DNA of 64,000 nucleotides, taken from positions 248,001-312,000 of the forward strand of contig BDSL01000032.1 of NCBI GenBank assembly GCA_003116995.1, written 5' to 3'. The notes under the pieces are model-generated. The model searched no databases, had not been told where the DNA came from, and saw only the letters and a list, made by a program, of their open reading frames with translations. This stretch comes from Yamagishiella unicocca (lineage: Eukaryota > Chlorophyta > Chlorophyceae > Chlamydomonadales > Volvocaceae). The position numbers and the translations under genes are program-made. Of this stretch, positions 11,040 through 23,605 are shown in pieces. Position 1 is the first letter of the stretch, and each line of letters opens with the position of its first letter.

Positions 11040-11283
11040 GTTCGGGATTGGCGTGCGGTCGCAATGACAGTGATGAAAACCTATGCCAATAGCCGTTTAA
11101 GCAGAGCTCGGTAGCTACCAGGCGTCCGGAGTCGTGATCTACTTGCTTTCTTGCCTTACGCATGTAGCCCCACTATAGGCAGCTCTAGTCGTGCGAGTAC
11201 GACTTGGCGCGCTGCCGGCGCGGAAGTCGCCATCTACGGCTCAGGAAGGAAATCGAACATAGTATTCATACAGGTCATATAAA
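11040..11283. promoter_or_regulatory. Shared divergent promoter region, TIM9 / ALDH22
   Basis: Only 244 bp separate the two start codons, so both 5' UTRs and promoters must fit here. The half next to ALDH22 is AT-richer (ATAGTATTCATACAGG near 11260). No TATA box or named element can be assigned. Confidence 0.6.
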
Positions 11284-14200
11284 ATGGAAGTCGTGCAGGA
11301 GGCCGTCATGGCGCTCCGCGTTCTATTAAACCAAGGGGTTGCACTAACGGGCCTCACCGATACCCAGCTAGTGCAGCTCGCTGTGGCAGCTGTGTTGGCC
11401 CTGGGTCTTGCATTTTTGCTGAAAGATGTGATCAGCACGCTCCTGATTCCCTCCATTAAGGTGGAGCTGACGAATGGTACGCATGCGCGCTGGGCCCCTA
11501 GCATCTAGGCAAGGAGTTTCACGTACTTCCTGCAATGCAGCTGAGGCTAATGACATCATCGACGCCGCGAAGTACAGCCCTGGCCAGCCGGTTGACAAGG
11601 ACGTGGTGCCATGTTACGATCCCAGCACGATGCAGCTGCTGGGCCATCTCCCTGCAATGTCCGCTGCTGAGGTAAGACTTCCTAATCTGATAGCTTGCCC
11701 AGCGACGGTTTTCGGCGTACATGACGGGGGTTCGTGGCAGGACCACTTGACAGCTGGCGTAACGGCTACGCGGCCCGGCCTCAGCAGTCAGCCCCCAGAC
11801 GCATGTGGCCCTAGCTCATCTACGTCTGCCAAATCTTCCTTCTGAATTCCCCGACGGAACAAGGAAGCCCCTCTTTAATCCTACCCTTTTGTCCAGCTAC
11901 TTTGACCGACCCCTGCGCTCCCTCTGATTTCCAGGTTAAGGCACGCATTTCCCGAGCCAAGGAGGCGGCCAAGGTAGGGCAGCGCGGCAGCCTAAACCCA
12001 TGACTTGACGAGTCCATGTAGGCTCCGGGTTGGATCTGGTAGCAGCGACAGCAGCAGCAGTGGCGTGCTAGTGGCCGTGACAATCGGAGGCAACCGCATG
12101 CATTCCTGGCGCCTCAGGATAAGGGACAGCTGCTGCTGGGCGGTTTTCCGGTCGCCCAGTCGCTGCCTGCCGCTGGGGCGTGCTTCACGTGTCTGGGAAG
12201 GCTTGCAGCGGAGGGTGATGCGGAACGCTTGCCTACGCGCGCCCCGAGGCGAGCATGATTCTTCCGCCATGACGCCGGGAGATACCCGTCCCTGCCCCCC
12301 TTCCCACGCTCGCATCACCTCCCCAACCCCTCCCTCCCCACTCCCTTCTCTGCGCCGTCCCTGTCCTGTCCTGCCCTGCCCTGCCCATCACCGTGCGAAA
12401 CGCGCTGGCGCGGACAGGAGTGGCGCAAGTCCAGCTTTTCGCAGCGCCGCAAGCTGCTGCGCATCTTGCTCAAGTTCATTGTCGAAAACACGGAGACGAT
12501 CTGCAGGTGCGCAAGCGGTCGCCCAAACAGGCGTGTTGGCGAAGCGCACGTTGGCCGGGTCCAGTAGGGTCGCAACAGGGCCGCCAGGCAGCAGTAGGGT
12601 GGCAGCAGGGCAGCAGTAGGGCTGCCCATGGTGCAGCAGCACGTGTGCTTAATCACCACGCCCGCAGCCCTGGCCCACAACATCCAACCCAATACCTTGA
12701 AGCCCTCGCCACTACCTCTCCTTGGCCCCGCAAACGCTCAGCCCACGTCCAACCGCGCCCCTGCCGCTGCAGGGTTTCCGCCCGCGACTCGGGCAAGCCG
12801 ATGCTGGACGCGATCGTGGGCGAGGTGGTGGTGACGTGCGAGAAGATCCACTGGCTGTGCAAGGAGGGCGAGAGGGTCCTGCAGCCGGAGCGGCGGTCGT
12901 CAGGGATCATGGTACGACAGGGATTATGGTACGACAGGGATCATGGTATCACAGGGATCATGGTACGACTCGGGTGTTATGGTACGACAGGGAAATCCCG
13001 GGCTGCGGCAGCGGGGGTCACGGAGGAGTGTAGCAGGCTTCTGCGGTCGTGGCGTACGAGTTTGCCCTCCGGGCCAGTCCTTTCCCTGGGCGTACCCAGA
13101 CCCCACTGGTGTGCCCAAACCCAAATCGCTTCACTCGCAGAGCTTCTACAAGGCGGCACGCGTCGAGTACGTCCCCGTTGGAGTGGTGAGTCGGGTGGGG
13201 GCGGTAAGGGCCTGGCGGTGGGGTCGACGGCGCCGCCGGCACCCGACGAGGCGGGCTGTGGGATAATAAGCGAAACGGGGCTGGGGCTGGTGGGCCGCGT
13301 GGATTGTGGGCGGGTGTTTGCGTTGAGGGATTCAATGCTGGTTACCCCGCGATGCTATCTAGGCGGCAGGGGTGTGATGGATGGGCTACGAGGGCGAGGG
13401 AAGAAGGGGGGGGGGAAGCTTAGAGCGGCGGCCGGGTGCTCGCCGGTGTCCCCCCCCCGGGGCACCAACTACATTACCGCAGTCGAGTTACCGGTTCTTA
13501 TACTTGTAACCCCCCGGGGCACCTGGGGAGCCCGCCCCGTTATCGCGCCCTGGTGCTTCCCCCGCGGCTTGGCGCCAGGCAGCCGACCCTACTTCGTTCC
13601 CATCAGCTGTGCCCTGTGCGCCTCCGCCACCCTTCCCCTTTGCCTCCTCAGGTGGGCGCCATCGTGCCCTGGAACTACCCCTTCCATAATGTCCTCAACC
13701 CGCTGACTGCGGCCCTGTTCGCGGGGAACGCGCTGGTCATCAAGGTGGGTGCGGGCGGCTGGGGGCGGGTGGGGGCGGCTGGGGGCGGACTCGCAGCGGG
13801 GTCACTGCTGCGCAAGTGCGCGCCGGGGACCACGACGAGGGCGCACACGCCGCCATGCGAAGCGGCTCCGGAGGGAGGGCGGGAGCGCGATTCCGGTGCC
13901 GGTGCGGGTGGGGTGGGGGTGACGCCGTGGGTTGTGCAGGGCGAGACGTACGGCGGTGTAATGTACGACGGATTGACGGTCAGGATTTCTGGCTGGTGCT
14001 CACGTCTCGCACCCCCTGCTGCTGCGGAGTTCGGTGCTGTCTGCCTCGGTACACAACGCACTTAGGGACACCTTCTCCACATCCGTCAGCGCCTCACCCC
14101 TCCCGCGCCCTACCCCCACGACCCCCCACGGTCTCAGGTTTCGGAGCACGCCTCCTGGTCCACCGGGTACTACGGCCGCATGATCACGGCCGCGCTGTCC

Positions 14201-16872
14201 GCGGCGGGCGCCCCCCTGGACCTGGTGCAGATCGTGACGGGCTATGGCGAGGCGGGCAACGCGCTGGTGACGGGGGGCGTGGACAAGGTCATCTTCGTGG
14301 GCTCCACGCAGGTGCGGACGATGGCACGGGGGGTGCGGAGAGGGGCGCGGCAGGGGCAGGCGGGGGGACGGGGGAGGTGGGGGAGGGGTGGCGGGTGCGG
14401 ATGGTGCGGGCGCCGGTGTGATGGCGACGGCAGGGCAAGGTGGGTTGACGTTGTCATCGGCAGTTACATCGGCGACATCGCACCTGTGGGTGGGAGCGGG
14501 TGAGCAGTCCTAGCCCGGTTTGCCGCTGTCAGCCAGCGACCAGTTGGGGACAGGCGGACCTGGCGAAGGGCGGATCGGAACGAAAGCCTGTGCCACGACG
14601 GGGTCCGTATAGGCAGCGCCAAATGGCCCCTCCCCTCAGCCGCAGTGGTCGTGCGTGGCCGTGAGCATGTGTATCGGTGCTGCTGCGTGCCGCTGCAGGT
14701 CGGCAAGATGGTAATGCGGGCCGCTGCGGACACCCTGACCCCCGTGGTTCTGGAGCTGGGCGGAAAGGACGCGTTCATCGTCACGGAGGACGCTGACCTC
14801 AACCAGGTGGGTGAGGCGGAAGGTGCAGCTGGGGGGTTTAGAGAGGAGACCGGTGGACCGAAGTGGAGCTGTGGGAAGGGGGAGAGCGGCATGCTGCGTG
14901 CATGGGACCGTGGCATGGGGCAACGTCATACCGTAATACCCAACCTGCCCGGCTCCACGCCCCGACTCCCACAGGTGATCCAGATCAGCTTGAAGGCCGC
15001 CTACCTGAACTGTGGCCAGAACTGCGCGGGCGGCGAGCGCTTCTTCGTGCACGACAAGGTGTACGACAAGTTCCTTGATTTGGTACGACAATGATGGGTG
15101 GTTGTGTGGCACGGGAAAGCGGTACAGCGCATGAACGGCCGGAGCTTCGGCAATCCGTTACGCTCGAACCGGGGCGATGACTGCTAAGCTCCTGTAAGAC
15201 TGCCAACCTGCCCCTCTTGGTCAGTGGCCACCCACCCATTATTTTTCACCCTGCCGCTCCACGACACCCCCTCCCTGTCCCCGCCACCCGGCCGCGCAGA
15301 TTACCCCGCTGGTTCGCAACCTTCGCCAGGGCAATCCGCTGGGAGACGCGCCAGTGGACTGCGGCGCCATGTGCATGCCGGGTGGGTGGCGCGGAGCGAA
15401 GCCAGTGCGGCGGCGAGCCTTTGCGACCCTGTGCGCAGCTCCCCCCACATAGCAGCACAACTCCACCCAGTCCTCCGTTAAAATCCAAATGTAGCCAGGC
15501 AGCGTGTGCTTTGATGTGAAAGTTGGGTCAGTTTGTTCCCTGTACCGTGTGCTTGCATGACTGAACCTCAACTTCAAGCATCGCGTCCCGACCCCTCGAC
15601 CTCGACCTCCACATGGCCACTGCCCACTAGGCCTTGCGGAGAAGGTCCACGGCTTGGTCGACGACGCAGTGGCTCGGGGGGCGCGGCTGCTAGTGGGCGG
15701 CAAGCTACGACCGGTGGCCGAGTCGGGCGGCCAGTTCTACCCTCCCACGCTGCTGGCGGACGTGCGGCAGGGGATGAAGATCTGGGAGGAGGAGGTGTTC
15801 GGTCCGGTGGGTGCGGGGGTGCGGCGGGGCTGACCCGACGGTCCCGGTGCGGCGGTCCCCTCATCCGCCTTCTAGCACATCCTGCACACATCTAGCACAT
15901 CCGCCGTGACCCCTTGGCACCATGGCTCATCACCGAACGCAGCCGGCCGGGGATGGGGGAGCTTTCCCTGCCTCATGTTATGCCACCTTGGCATCCACCC
16001 ACTGCTGTACTGCCCTATACCTGCACTGTGTCGCTTGATCGCGCTGACGAGTGCAACTGCTGGCCACGATGGTGATGCTGCTGGCCACGATGCTACTACT
16101 GCCCGCAGGTGATGAGCGTGGTGCGGTGGTATAACGACGACGAGGTTGTGGCGCTGGCCAACGACTGCGACTTCGGACTGGGCTCCTCGGTGTTCGCAGG
16201 CAGCCAGTCGCGCGCGCGGGCGATCGCGGGGCGGCTGGAGGCGGGCATGTCCGCCATCAACGACTTCGGGACCACCTACATGTGCCAGTCGCTGCCCTTT
16301 GGTGGCGTCAAGCACAGCGGCTTCGACCGCTTCGCTGGTGGGTGGCGCCCCAGGGCGTTGGGGGGGTGGGCGCCAAAGGGCGGAGGTTGTGATGTGCGAC
16401 ATCTCCCACTGTACGGGAGCCGGATGTGAGGGTCCTGTTGTTCTTTTACCGACCTTGCACCTCACAACCCGGGTCAGATTCCTGGGTTGCGGTGCACAGT
16501 ATCACTGTGTGATCTGTGCTAAACATTTAACCTAGACGCCCATACCCGGTGCCCTGCTCAACATTCTTTGACAGCAACTTGCACGTTGCCGCCCTGATTC
16601 TGCCAGGTATTGAGGGCCTGCGCGGCCTGTGCGTACCCAAGGCCGTGTGCGAGGACCGCGTCCCACTGCTGATGAAGTCCTCCATCCCGCCGCCCTGGGA
16701 GTTCCCCGTCAAGCCCAACGCCATCGCCTTCGGCACGTCGCTCGTAGCCATGTTCTACGGCCCGGGCCTCATCTATCAGGCGAGAGGCCTCGCGGCACTG
16801 CTGCACTGCCTGGTCTTCGCGGGATCGTACGGCAAGAAGGCGGCGGCTGACGGCAAGGCCAAGGCGACTTGA
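11284..16872 (+). CDS. ALDH22: ALDH22-type membrane-anchored aldehyde dehydrogenase
   Basis: Fourteen exons: 11284-11476, 11541-11671, 11935-11973, 12418-12506, 12773-12911, 13141-13185, 13652-13744, 14138-14311, 14699-14806, 14975-15082, 15300-15381, 15631-15806, 16109-16337, 16607-16872; 623 residues. An N-terminal membrane segment (about 29-46) precedes a full ALDH fold: VPWNYPFHN with Asn220, the NAD loop [16 protein letters not shown] with Glu320, and GQNCAGGER with nucleophile Cys354; the EEEVFGP and [13 protein letters not shown] motifs follow. The layout, exon [22 protein letters not shown] segment and C-terminal extension match plant ALDH22A1, an NAD(P)-dependent enzyme that oxidises aldehydes and is placed in the secretory/plastid membrane system; the substrate here is unknown. 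Exon 5 ends inside a 17-bp minisatellite that copies its splice donor. Confidence 0.95.
12903..12989 (+). repeat. 17-bp minisatellite spanning the exon 5 splice donor of ALDH22
   Basis: Five units start at 12903, 12920, 12937, 12954 and 12971 (the last is 19 bp). The unit is GGGATCATG/GTACGACA, where the slash marks the donor used at 12911/12912. Potential donor copies lie at 12929, 12946, 12963 and 12982. Confidence 0.92.
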
Positions 16873-18311
16873 GGGTGTGGGGCGGCGGCGGCGGGGCTCA
16901 CTGCCCTTTGAGCGCGGTCTGTGAGAGGCTATTGCTGCTGGCTGTCTGGCAGGACCGTGAGCTGCGCGTTTATTGACATGGTGACGCGAGCACACTGAGT
17001 ATGGGCTGTCTAGGGCGCGCGTGACAGTGCAAGTGGACGTCCGAAGCAGTGAGGTTTTGATACGAACGTTTCCCGCGTTCGACACGCGGCGAACTAATTT
17101 ATTTTGGACACGTGCCGTACGGTAGCTGGCCAATGAGGAGGTTAGTGTGTACTATGGGCCCAGGCTCGAAGAGGCCAGTGTGGGCGGCGCATGTTTCACC
17201 AGTCGGTGCTCACCGTGTGCCGCATTTCACGAAACACGTGACAGAGGGATGCTGGCGCAGCACCCACACCCGCCCTCTTAAGGTTAAGCCTGTACCTGCA
17301 GGACCGCCGACAACTTGTCGTGGCGCCTGGAACCACCAGGGACCGGGCACGCCGGACACTGCTCACGTGAGCAATACACGCCCCGTGCACTACCTTTCAA
17401 AGAGACCGCATGGGTGTACCCAATCACAGCAAACCAACGCCAAACCACAGGACACTGAGGAAGATGCCGCAGGTTGGAAGGAAGCAGCGAGACTCAAATG
17501 TAGCAGTACGGTAACATACGACATGGGCGCAGGCTTGGCTTGGCTTTGATGTGGCTGCCACAATGGGCTCCAGCCCCAAGGGACAGAGTCATGTACCGCA
17601 TTGCGCGGGGACACTGCCGCGGCGGCAGGCGAGGCGACCGCTAGGCCAGGCAAACCGGGGAAGGACGCGAACCTCGAAATCGAAATCCCAATCTCGAACC
17701 ACATGAACCCGGCAGCATGAGACATGTAGTACACACGGGGGTAAGCTAGGAGGTCAACGTCCACGAGCACACGGGGATACGCTCGATCTGCGATGACAGG
17801 CTACCCGGTCCGCTGAGGCAATGGTGGGAGCAATAATCAACCTAGCTAATACATGCCTGTGTTCACTCACGGACCAGGCAGACGAAGGGTAGGGCCCCCG
17901 CCACCTCACCCTGGTGGCGCCCCTCCGACACGACCTCCCCCCATGCCGACGTCCCCACGGCCAATAGCTCTATCTCACTACAGACGGCCTGAGGGCGGAT
18001 GGCGCGATAATATAACAGCTAGCCAGCCGACCCAATGGCAAGTCTCTGATCGGGGCTGGCAACAGGCGGCCTGCGGCGGACGACCCAGCGGCGGACCACC
18101 CCACGGCCCGACGGCGGACAGTTCAACGACGGACGGCAGGCCGCTAGCCAACGGCCCGACGGCCGACAGCTCGACGCCACACCGACGACTGACACGGCTG
18201 CGGCCTAACCTCGACGCACTCACGCCACCCCGCATCGCCCCCTGCCCTTTCCGCCAGGTTTCGGAGCACGATCTTGTAAGTTATACCACTGTTTCTGGGG
18301 ATTGTCATCAA
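16873..18311. other. 3' region of ALDH22 and flank of the tRNA gene
   Basis: No coding exon is supported. No TGTAA signal was seen close to the ALDH22 stop. Between about 18060 and 18200 is a GC-rich block of repeated GGCGGAC/ACGGCCCGACGG motifs. A minus-strand ORF at 17390-17770 has no recognisable family features. Confidence 0.55.
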
Positions 18312-18383
18312 TTCGCTATAGTCTAGGCGGTTAGGATACAAGATTCTCACTCTTGAGACCCGGGTTCGAGTCCCGGTAGCGAA
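18312..18383 (+). tRNA. tRNA-Glu (anticodon CTC)
   Basis: 72 nt fold into a cloverleaf: acceptor TTCGCTA pairs with TAGCGAA over 7 bp; the D arm reads GTCTAGGCGGTTAGGATAC; the anticodon stem CAAGA/TCTTG encloses the loop TTCTCAC with anticodon CTC; the T arm is CCGGG-TTCGAGT-CCCGG. No intron and no encoded CCA. A short T run 6 bases downstream (CATTTTT) fits a Pol III terminator. The D and T arms are those of eukaryotic nuclear tRNA-Glu. Confidence 0.95.
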
Positions 18384-20358
18384 ACATTTTTGCTATGTGT
18401 ATGGTTGGGTAGCTCACCTATTGTCGCCTGTTTTTAATATCCGTTGGCTGTGCCCAAAATGCGCACGTGTACGCTTTATTTTCCCTCTACAACACAATGG
18501 ATGACCGCGACGAGAGATGTCGCGGGGGAACAAATCCCGAGTGCAAGCACCTGGATCAACTGTAGTGTTCCCTCCTGAGGGGCCAGGCAGGGTGACGGCG
18601 GGTGTGCTGTGTGAAGCCGTCAGCTGTCAGGGTAATACTTTTGGACTAGCGAGTTTGCGACAGAGGCGTGTTCTAATTTAGCCTAGTCAAGCCTATGCAA
18701 AACGCTCGCTCCTGCTTGTGCGTCTCAACAGTGTAGGGCCCCCAGCGCCAGGCCCGAGGCCATCGCGTGCAACTACGGATACCGAACGTCAGCTCACTGT
18801 CTGGAGTCGTCGCGTGAGGCCTCGGCTTCCAGCTAATAAGGCAGCTACTTTGCCAGAGCTCTCTCGGAACAGGCGATGATAGGAAGGCAAGAGTACGCGG
18901 TCCACCAGGAAACGGGAAGCTAGAAGGGCATCACATGTATCTTATCTGGTAAGTGGCCAGGAGGAAACCTTAGCGGAAGGTGCTTTACACCTAATCGTAT
19001 GTCGGTTGAGCGTCGATCAGACGAGCAGCGCCTGCGCAGTGTCCATCCTACTTGGAGATTGCTTATTCTCTACGTCCAGATAATGTTAAGGTTTCTGCAG
19101 GCACTAAACCTTAATGTCATGCATATACGGCGTTGGTCCCGCTGGGTCGGATCTGGTCGGATGACGTGACTCTCACAACTTTGGTTCCTCTCTAGCTAGG
19201 CTAAAATCCCTTTTGAGTCCAAGCTTCTGAAATATGTCTCTTAACATAGTAGTTGTGCTGACAACCGGCCGGCTCACGCCTGTCCACGAGCCTCCTGGTC
19301 TTCCTCTTGGACTTGAACAATGCGATCATGACTCCCGTAAAGCCTATCTTCAGCGCTACTATGTAAGGACAGCTGGGCAGGCGCATGGACACCAACCCGC
19401 GCGTTGCCCTGTGTGGCGGAGAACTAGGGCTTCAATCCGTTCGCCGTACGTGTAAGGGCGCACTGTGGGAACTTGCTCGTAGGAGTAACTGTTACAGTCG
19501 GCTTGCTGGTACTGTACACGCTTGTCATAGGCGTCAATGGCGGCGATGTGTAGCCTCCGACTAGCCTGGAGCCCTGGACTCCTCGCTCGGGGCCGCAACG
19601 AGCACCTACGGTTACACGTCACGGCCGTGCAATCAAGAAGCCGACGCGCTTTACTATGTTCCTCACCCACTTATTTGCCATCCGCGGGGTTCCGGATGCC
19701 CTGCTTTCCCACTCTATGTGGCGGTGGAGGTAAGGTTGGTTGGCTGTCGGGACGACCAGCCATTCAGGAGGAGGATGATGTAACGTGCAAGGACCCGAGC
19801 ATACCGTTTCCGCGCTGCCATCCAAGATGCCGTGCCGGCATACGAGAACATCTGGTCACAGGGTTGCTCAGCCAGCACTATCAATGAGGGATTACCTGCG
19901 ATTGTGCAGCGACGGCTGCAGCGTCAGGCAGCGTCCAATCAATCACTTTCCTACTTTGCCATTTTCTTCGGACACTTCAAACCAACTCGATGGCATAAAA
20001 TGCCGAAGCGTGCATGTAGGGACCAATCCGCCTCCCATCCACAGACCTTTTGGATTACCCGAATAACGGCCGACCTTTTCATGGGCTGTACACATCCTCG
20101 TCGTCGCGCAAGATTTTGTGTGTTTATGTTAGAAAGCTTTACGGACTCCATGCATATTCGGCAAATCATACTGGCGATGGCGGGTGAGGAAGTAATGTTT
20201 GTGCCATCGTCTGCAGAAGGCAGGAAGGTCACTCGAAGGTCGCGTTCACACGAGAAGTATTTAAGGAATGAGCAGCGCTTAATAAGGAAAATTCATATTG
20301 TACTTTTGCGCTTCCATACCAACTGGTGTCAACCACTTCACGGTCTTCCAGAAGGAAA
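18384..20358. other. Intergenic region between tRNA-Glu and the GH16 gene
   Basis: About 2 kb with lower GC than its neighbours and no supported gene. A minus-strand stretch at 19201-19670 contains two overlapping open frames, one ending in a possible membrane segment (YIVALKIGFTGVMIALF) followed by KSKRKTRRLVD; this may be a fragment or chance. The 183-residue + ORF at 19832-20383 overlaps the GH16 start and has no family signal. The GH16 promoter should lie in the last few hundred bases. Confidence 0.5.
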
Positions 20359-23300
20359 ATGTCTCTTCATCCCAGCTTCCTAGTCTTGGTATTGCTGCTT
20401 CTGAAAGGCGGCGGAGTAATTGGTGCCAAGTCACCTCCTCCGCTTCCGCCGCCTCGACCGCCCTCGCCCTCTACTCCTCCGCCGTCGCCGCCTCGTCCGT
20501 CTCCTCCGCCTCCTCCACCTCCTCCACCACCTTCGCCGCCTGCTCCCTCTCTTCCTCCGTCTGCTCCTTCTCCTCCACCGCCTCTCCAGGGTGAGCAAAA
20601 TCTTTCGCATTCTACTTGCACGTAACTGCGTTCATAACAGCTGCGTGTTGTATGCAGGGTGTGCCGTATGGACGACAATCTGGGCTGACGAGTTCACGGG
20701 ATCGGTCCTTGATACCTCAACGTGGAACTACTGGATTGGACCAGGTATGGCTGGGTACCAGCCGCGCAAACCGCACGTGCGGGTAGCGTTTGCACCCTGA
20801 ACGCGACTAGACGGTTGGCATAATGACTTCTTTTTTGTTGTAACGGTTACAGTGGGTTCTAGACCAGAAGGTAGAACCATCGGGCCCATCGCCTGACACT
20901 GAGGGAGACGGAGGAGACAACGACCGACGTGCACCGGAACAAAGGCAAACCACCAGAACACCAATCCGCAATCTGTAGGCAAAAAGAGCAGCGGCCAGCA
21001 CCCCAGGGCGAATTTGCACTACTGTTTCGATCTCGCCTGGCGTCGTGCTTGTGTGGACCTGCTGCTGAGCCCATTGTTCCACCCACGTCCTGCCTGTCCA
21101 GCGTATAACAACGAGCTGCAATACTACACAAATCGCACCGAGAATGTGAAGGTCATGGACGGCTACTTGGTGATCGAGGCGCTCACAGAGAACTATGGCG
21201 GCAAGAGCTACACGTCAGGCCGGATAGATACCAGGCTGAAACAGGCGTTTTACCCCGGCATGTCAAGCGGCGGTGTCACCTACAACACGATCCGCGTTGA
21301 AGCACGGATAAGGCTGCCGAAAGCAGGTAGGCCTGCCATGTGCGATTCAGGGATCGAGCGGAATAAGCCTTCCCCGTGGTAAGCGGTACAAGCAATTTGG
21401 TTTAATCCTGGCATCATGTCCTGACACGCAGGCCTGGGCCTATGGCCGGCGTTCTGGATGCTTCCCAACAGCGCGACCTGTGACTCATGTGGGCCGTACG
21501 GAGGTTGGCCGTATTCCGGAGAGATCGACGTTATGGAGGTACAGTATTGCGGTGCAGGGGCTGGGTGGGTAAGTAGGCGGATGTACGGCGTTTGTGACGT
21601 GGGTGTACTGCATCATGGTCCCATGGCTGTGACACAACATGGGAAAAGGAAGGCGTCCGGATGCGATACTTCTTATGTGATGCTTTGTTAACCATTAACA
21701 AAGTCGTAAAGGGTCCGCTTTCCCGCGGTGATGGCGTCAAAAGGGGCCCGAACTTGGTTGGTCGTCATCTGCCGCATGCAAAGGGAGGGAGCTTAGCGGG
21801 ACACCCACGGCGGCAAAGCAGCCCGGCCGAAATCCCTGCCTCAGCACGCAACCGCGGCTGTGCAGGGCCCACAGCCGGAACACTGTCCTGGCCATTACAG
21901 CTAACGTCGCCATGGAGGAGGAGTTTCGAATGGAACTGCGGCCCTGACTAATGCCACCTCAGCATTACTGGTAGTCTGGGCATTCAGCCTGCCCCCTCAC
22001 GCCGTGTAGTGTGTGGACGGGCGACGTGTCACTGCGGCGGGGCCACACCTCCTTCCCACAACCCACCGCACGACTTGCAAGGCGTGTTGCCGTTCCCACG
22101 CCTTCCGACACGTCTGCCCCGCCCCCTCTGCCCTGGCCTCCTCTGCGGCCCCTGTCTCCCCACGCAGACCATCAATTACATGACTTCTGCGTACGGCACA
22201 CTCCACTACGCCAGCGCGACCCTCGGTGAGCTCCTCGCATCGCCGCTGGGTCTCATTGGGTTGGCTCCGACACTCGAAATGGGGTTTCGGGCAGGGAGGA
22301 CGTGAAGGGGGGGTTTTGAGGAAGACCCGTGGATGGAGGACATGAGGGGGTGGGGTTTCGGGCAGAGAAGGACATGGCGGGTGGGGTCCTCGGGGCTCGC
22401 GCCCGGCACTGCTGCTGACTTGTTTTGGGCCCCGACCTCGCGCGTTACTCCTCACCGTGTTGCCGTGCGGTGATAGATTATTGCAGTTTACTGGGCAGCA
22501 AACAAGTATTGGTACCTTGCTACTGGGGATGCTGCCTCGCTTGCACAGACGCTGGTTGGCCTGTCCCCCTAATCTCCTCCTCAAATGGCCCTTCTAACGC
22601 TCTGCAGTCCCGCCACATACCTCAAGCGGATACCACTTCACACCTACTCAACCGTTAGCAAGCGAATGGTACGTAATGAAGGGCTCCGGGCGGCTTGAGT
22701 TCGAGCGGTTGCCGCTCAGGACCCACCTAGCGGGGCCGTTCACACTCCCACGTGTTTTGCGAAAACATCATGTACAGCTTTTACACCGTTGTCTTGCAGC
22801 GGCGGCGGCGCGGCTCGCAGAACTGAATCCTTCGTTGAGCCTCAGCTGTGTCATGCGGTTTCCAGCTATCAACCGCGATCCGAAGGCCCTGCCTTGACAC
22901 TGCCGGCACCTCCCCTCGGCGCGCAGGCACACGTATGCGCTCGAGTGGAGTTCCACCCAAATGGTGTGGTACATGGATGACGTGGTGTTCTTCACGGCGC
23001 AAAGGTCAGGCATTGGTGGTGGGCATTAGTGGGGGGCATTTACGGGGGGCATTGGTGGGGGTGGGGGTGGGCATTGGTGGTTTTGAGTATGGTAGGGAAC
23101 TGGCGTGCGAAGGCCGCCGGTGTGTGGAACAACGAACATCTGCCTCGCTTGCCAGGCGCGGTCCTTCCGGAGGGACACCTGCGTATTGCAAATCGCATCA
23201 ACCGTAGTCGTTGCCTAGATTGAATACCGGTACCAACCACTATCGTGCCTGTTGAGAACCGTGACGGCTTGATGGCTGAAGGGGTTTGATTTCCTGTAGC

Positions 23301-23605
23301 CCCCTCGATATCTCCATCCTCACTCAACTCACTAATGCACTCGCGGACAAATTTGCGGTGAAGCAGCCGCTGACATGACATGACGCTTTACGTTTATGCC
23401 GCCCATGCGCAGCCGCTCTATTTCCGCTGAGGGCTGGAGCACGGCCAGCAACACTGCGACGACACCCGGCCCTAACGCGCCCTTCGACGGGCCCTTCTAC
23501 GTCATCTTTAACCTCGCGATGGGCGGCGACTGGCCCGGCGGAGCCGACCCCACCGTCCTTCCAGCCAATATGACTGTGGACTACATACGGGTGCAGGGAA
23601 GGTAG
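20359..23605 (+). CDS. Secreted GH16-family beta-glucanase-like enzyme
   Basis: Eight exons: 20359-20590, 20658-20744, 21102-21326, 21432-21538, 22168-22225, 22608-22668, 22927-23004, 23413-23605; phases close to 346 residues. A signal peptide (about 1-23, core FLVLVLLLL) is followed by a Ser/Pro-rich linker (about 25-76, SPPPP-type, probably hydroxyproline-glycosylated as in algal wall proteins). The catalytic domain has WADEFTGS, NNELQYYTNR, GLWPAFWMLP and the GH16 signature GEIDVME with Glu212 (nucleophile), Asp214 and Glu217 (acid/base), then YGTLHY, TYALEWSSTQMVWYMD and the C-terminal FYVIFNLAMGGDWPG and MTVDYIRV. GH16 enzymes cleave or transglycosylate beta-1,3(1,4)-glucans; the motif form is laminarinase-like. 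It acts outside the cell, possibly in wall turnover or feeding on glucan. Start chosen because it opens the signal peptide. Confidence 0.94.

Noticed and set aside
12393..13706. 437-codon ORF
   Set aside because: Runs through several ALDH22 introns; the conserved ALDH protein needs the short exons instead.
18255..18270. 16-bp match (CAGGTTTCGGAGCACG) to the start of ALDH22 exon 8 at 14135
   Set aside because: One 16-bp match is expected about once by chance in a window of this size and the flanks do not match, so a retro-copied fragment cannot be claimed.
19832..20383. 183-codon + ORF upstream of the GH16 gene
   Set aside because: No motif, overlaps the GH16 start and normal codon bias of the region is absent.
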